Position numbers and translations under genes: made by a program | The notes under the pieces: generated by a model | What the model saw: the letters and a program-made list of their open reading frames with translations, nothing else | The model's database searches: none | What the model was told of the DNA's origin: nothing | Assembly (NCBI RefSeq): GCF_003944705.1 | Contig: NZ_RWIS01000007.1 | Span: forward strand, 124,001-188,000 | Length of the DNA: 64,000 bases | Reading direction: 5' to 3' | Source: Hymenobacter metallilatus | Lineage (GTDB): Bacteria; Bacteroidota; Bacteroidia; Cytophagales; Hymenobacteraceae | In this document: positions 61,360-64,000 of the stretch, piece after piece | How positions within the stretch are numbered: the first letter of the stretch is position 1 | How the letters are laid out: every line of letters starts with the position of its first letter

Positions 61360-62796
61360 ATGAAACACCTTTCTTTTTCCGCCGCCCTCAAAAAACAGCT
61401 GGCTGCTTTGCTGCTGGCTACCGGCGCGGCCACCCCTTTGCTGGCCCAAACCACCGAAACCACCCCGGGCGCGGTGAAATCCGCCACTGATACCATTACC
61501 GTAGCCAGCCCGGCCAAAGTGCCCTTCGACGGCATGGACCTGACCTGGGTGAACGGCCAGAACCGTCAGTCGACGTTTCCGCTGCAATTAAAAGACGCCA
61601 ACGGCGAAACCGTGCTGACCGGCGTGGCCCTGCTCGACGGCCACTACAACTATAACTTCGCCCGGCCCATCGACCACACCCAGACCATTTCGGCGGTGTC
61701 GGGGCGGGCCAACGAGTTTTCCCTGGCCCTGGCCTCCGTCGGCCTGGAATCGAACTATAAGAACATCATCGGGCGCTTGTGGCTGCAAACCGGCTCGATG
61801 GCTCACGTGGTGCAGGAAACCGACGGCTCGGTGCTGCGGGGCCGCAACACGGGCACCGGCAACCTGAAGTTCATTCGGGAAGCCGCCGCCGGCTACCACT
61901 TCAACAAGGCTTACGGCCTGAACGTGGAGCTGGGCATTTTCATGAGCTACATCGGGCTGGAAAGCTACGTGATGCAGGAAAACTGGAGCTACCAGCGTAG
62001 CCTGGTCTGCGACTTCACGCCCTTCTACTTCCAGGGGGCGCGGGTGCAGTTTTTTCCCACCAAAAACTTCAAAACCGAGCTGTGGGTGATGAACGGCTGG
62101 CAGACGTACAACACGTTCAACCGCCGCCCCGCCTTCGGCAACTCCAACTACTACCGCCCCTCCGAGAACCTCCAGCTGGTAGCCAACTTCTACTACGGCA
62201 ACGACTCGCGGCCCGGCCTCGACTCTACGGCCGTGGGCATTGCCAGCTACCCCAAAGTCAACCGCTTCCACCACGACAACAGCATCGTGGCCCGTTACTA
62301 CCACAAGCCCAAAAACCAGCTGCGCGGCATCACGCAGGCGGCGTTCAGCCTGAACACGCACTACGGCTTCCAGAGCGGCGACGGGCTGAAGGCTGCTGAC
62401 AACTACATGTTCGGCAGCTCGCTGGCCAACCGTTTGTGGTTCGCCAAGAACAAGGCCGCCTTTACGCTGCGGGCCGGTTTCGTGAAAAACCCTTCGCGCT
62501 ACCTCAGCTTCTCGCCGGCCGTGGTGGGCGGCAACGGCTCCAACGCCTTCCTCGATACGCCCGCCAGCAAGCTCACGGCCAAGGAAATTACCGGCACCTT
62601 CGACCTGATGCCCTCCGACTTCGTGACCTTTCGCCTGGAGTACCTGCACCGCTCAGCCAACGTGCCCTACTTCGCCGGCCGTGGCGGCACCACCTCGCCC
62701 TCCGGCTACATCGACCAGCCCATTCCCGCCAACTGGCAGCCCGACCTGCGCAAAACCGAAAACCGCATTATCGGCTCGGTGAACTTCCGGCTGTAG
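61360..62796 (+). CDS. Predicted outer-membrane beta-barrel (BBP2/porin-like) protein
   Basis: This is a 478-residue barrel: signal peptide (1 to about 30, LLAQ), a short N-terminal domain and then many amphipathic strands ending NRIIGSVNFRL. The loops carry many aromatics. Location directly downstream of kdpC, with a second similar barrel after it, suggests a porin for K+ or osmolytes tied to Kdp (inference). The family assignment is by overall pattern. Confidence 0.78.
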   Translation: MKHLSFSAALKKQLAALLLATGAATPLLAQTTETTPGAVKSATDTITVASPAKVPFDGMDLTWVNGQNRQSTFPLQLKDANGETVLTGVALLDGHYNYNFARPIDHTQTISAVSGRANEFSLALASVGLESNYKNIIGRLWLQTGSMAHVVQETDGSVLRGRNTGTGNLKFIREAAAGYHFNKAYGLNVELGIFMSYIGLESYVMQENWSYQRSLVCDFTPFYFQGARVQFFPTKNFKTELWVMNGWQTYNTFNRRPAFGNSNYYRPSENLQLVANFYYGNDSRPGLDSTAVGIASYPKVNRFHHDNSIVARYYHKPKNQLRGITQAAFSLNTHYGFQSGDGLKAADNYMFGSSLANRLWFAKNKAAFTLRAGFVKNPSRYLSFSPAVVGGNGSNAFLDTPASKLTAKEITGTFDLMPSDFVTFRLEYLHRSANVPYFAGRGGTTSPSGYIDQPIPANWQPDLRKTENRIIGSVNFRL

Positions 62797-62798
62797 TA

Positions 62799-62840
62799 CC
62801 CAGCCCCACCCCTCTCCTCCGGGAGAGGGGTGGGGCTGGG
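62799..62840. terminator. GC-rich hairpin between the two barrel genes
   Basis: A 19-bp perfect stem (62799-62817 with 62822-62840) with a 4-base loop of the CCCCACCCCTCTCC type also seen inside the 50719-51004 repeat. It may be a repeat rather than a true terminator, having no T run. Confidence 0.6.
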
Positions 62841-62872
62841 GTTCCGCCTGCTTTCCTGTAGGTTTGCCCGCT

Positions 62873-63994
62873 ATGAAAATGACCCTATTCTCTGTGCTGG
62901 CCTTAGGGGGGCTGCTGAGTGGCGCTCCGGCGCTGGCCCAGCAGGCGGCCCTGCCCGCCGATACGGCCCGCGCCGCTGCTTCTCCGGCCCCCGATACCGA
63001 CCCTAAGCCCGATTTTTTTGGGTACGTGGGCGTGTACTATGGCTATGATTTCAACAACCCCGCTTCACTCACCCGGCCGGGCTTTATCTATTCCGAGAAT
63101 CTGCACAACCAGATTGCCGTGAACATTGCCCTGCTGGGTGCCCGCTACCAGAGCGAGCGGGTGCGGGGCACGTTTGCCATCCAGACGGGCACCTACCCCG
63201 ATGCCAACTACGCCGCCGAGCCCCAGATTTTCAAGAACATCTACGAGGCCTGGGGTGGGGTGAAGCTGGCTCCGAACCTGTGGCTGGACGCCGGCATCTT
63301 TCTCTCGCACATCGGGCTGGAAGGCCCCATTTCCCGCGACGACCTCACGCTTACCCGCTCCATCATGGCCGACAACTCGCCCTACTACGAGGCGGGGGCC
63401 AAGCTCACCTTCGACAACGGCAAGAAGTGGCTGTTCTCGGGGCTGGTGCTCAACGGCTGGCAAACCATCCGCGACCGGAACCAGAACATGGCTCTGGGCA
63501 CGCAGGTGCAGTTTCGGCCCTCCGAGAAGTGGCTGCTTAACTCCAGCACCTTCGTGGGCGAGGGCCGTAATGAGCCCGATTCGGTGGGCCGCCGCCTGCG
63601 CTACTTCCACGACTTCTATGTGACCGGCAACCTGAGCGAGAAGTGGAAGCTGGCCGCCGCCCTCGATGCTGGCTGGGAAGAAAAAGCCCAGGGCCGCGGC
63701 TACAACCACTGGCACGGCGGTGCCCTCATTGTGCGTCGTCGCCTGGGACACAAAACCGGCGTTGTCGGCCGCGCCGAGTACTACCACGACAGAGCCGGGG
63801 TGCTCACCAGCACCGCCGTGGGCGGCCTGCGCACCGGCGGCTACTCCCTGGGCTTCGACTACAACCCCGTCACGAGGGTAATTCTGCGCCTCGAGGGCAA
63901 GCAGTTCCGCGCCCCCGACGCGGTGTTTGTGCAGGACAAACAGTTGCAGCGCACCAACACCGCCCTGACGGGCCTGCTGGGGCTGACGTTTTAG
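62873..63994 (+). CDS. Predicted outer-membrane beta-barrel protein, kdp-linked
   Basis: This is a 373-residue barrel with the start set at 62873 (MKMTLFSVLALGGLLSGA), signal ending near LAQQ. It shares features with the barrel upstream: the ELGIF/DAGIFLSHIGLEGP-like segment (here WLDAGIFLSHIGLEGP), VLNGWQT and a barrel ending in GLLGLTF. The two are therefore paralogues. A GGAGG sequence right after the stop (63995-63999) hints at another gene, possibly kdpD, beyond the window. Confidence 0.8.
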   Translation: MKMTLFSVLALGGLLSGAPALAQQAALPADTARAAASPAPDTDPKPDFFGYVGVYYGYDFNNPASLTRPGFIYSENLHNQIAVNIALLGARYQSERVRGTFAIQTGTYPDANYAAEPQIFKNIYEAWGGVKLAPNLWLDAGIFLSHIGLEGPISRDDLTLTRSIMADNSPYYEAGAKLTFDNGKKWLFSGLVLNGWQTIRDRNQNMALGTQVQFRPSEKWLLNSSTFVGEGRNEPDSVGRRLRYFHDFYVTGNLSEKWKLAAALDAGWEEKAQGRGYNHWHGGALIVRRRLGHKTGVVGRAEYYHDRAGVLTSTAVGGLRTGGYSLGFDYNPVTRVILRLEGKQFRAPDAVFVQDKQLQRTNTALTGLLGLTF

Positions 63995-64000
63995 GAGGCC

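Overview
This window looks like chromosome from a GC-rich Bacteroidota, most likely Hymenobacter or a close relative in the Cytophagales. Supporting signs are a SusC/SusD pair, several proteins with C-terminal type IX secretion (T9SS) sorting domains, many Bacteroidota-type lipoproteins, few Shine-Dalgarno sequences, and a tmRNA whose tag ends in AMAA with the G-E start typical of the phylum. No rRNA, tRNA, prophage or CRISPR array is visible. The genus is an inference from gene style, not a database match.

Layout. 1-8.7 kb: a TPR protein cut at the left edge, a PfkB-type phosphofructokinase, a HipA-like kinase paired with a DUF3037 protein, a three-gene operon of two LVIVD-type lipoproteins and a predicted outer-membrane barrel, a D-2-hydroxyacid dehydrogenase and a glycine-zipper protein. 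8.8-30 kb: mostly single metabolic, redox or secreted-hydrolase genes. These are an S9 peptidase like plant glutamyl endopeptidase, two pirins and a nitroreductase, a T9SS serine hydrolase, GluQ-RS, SusCD, endonuclease V, two DUF1990 genes, a cytochrome b, a Zn alcohol dehydrogenase, an aminotransferase, DinB, GH16 and an astacin. 31.2-32.1 kb: a REP-associated transposase (RAYT) gene between two 145-bp structured repeats. 32.9-43.2 kb: isocitrate dehydrogenase, an M16 peptidase, dnaX, a LytTR response regulator and a TPR histidine kinase. 44-50.7 kb: three long surface proteins in a row, the first ending in an S74 intramolecular chaperone domain. 51-54 kb: a prolyl oligopeptidase and the tmRNA gene ssrA.

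54.1-64.0 kb is a potassium-uptake (Kdp) region. It holds a sigma-54 activator, a small soluble protein, a 31-residue membrane peptide, kdpF (26 residues), kdpA, kdpB, kdpC and two predicted outer-membrane barrels. A ribosome-binding sequence at the right edge suggests the next gene, perhaps kdpD, lies just outside. The likely logic is that the activator and an off-window sensor switch on the high-affinity KdpFABC pump, and the two barrels help solute cross the outer membrane.

The main unexplained signals are: (1) an A10 slippery run inside dnaX placed so that a slip in either direction terminates within a few codons, giving a gamma-sized product; (2) a family of long intergenic hairpins that share a core but carry different arms, one nested inside another, with different low-complexity inverted repeats filling the kdp gene junctions; (3) the RAYT unit with its mostly transition-only repeat differences; (4) the variant tmRNA tag; and (5) the giant repeat-protein cluster.
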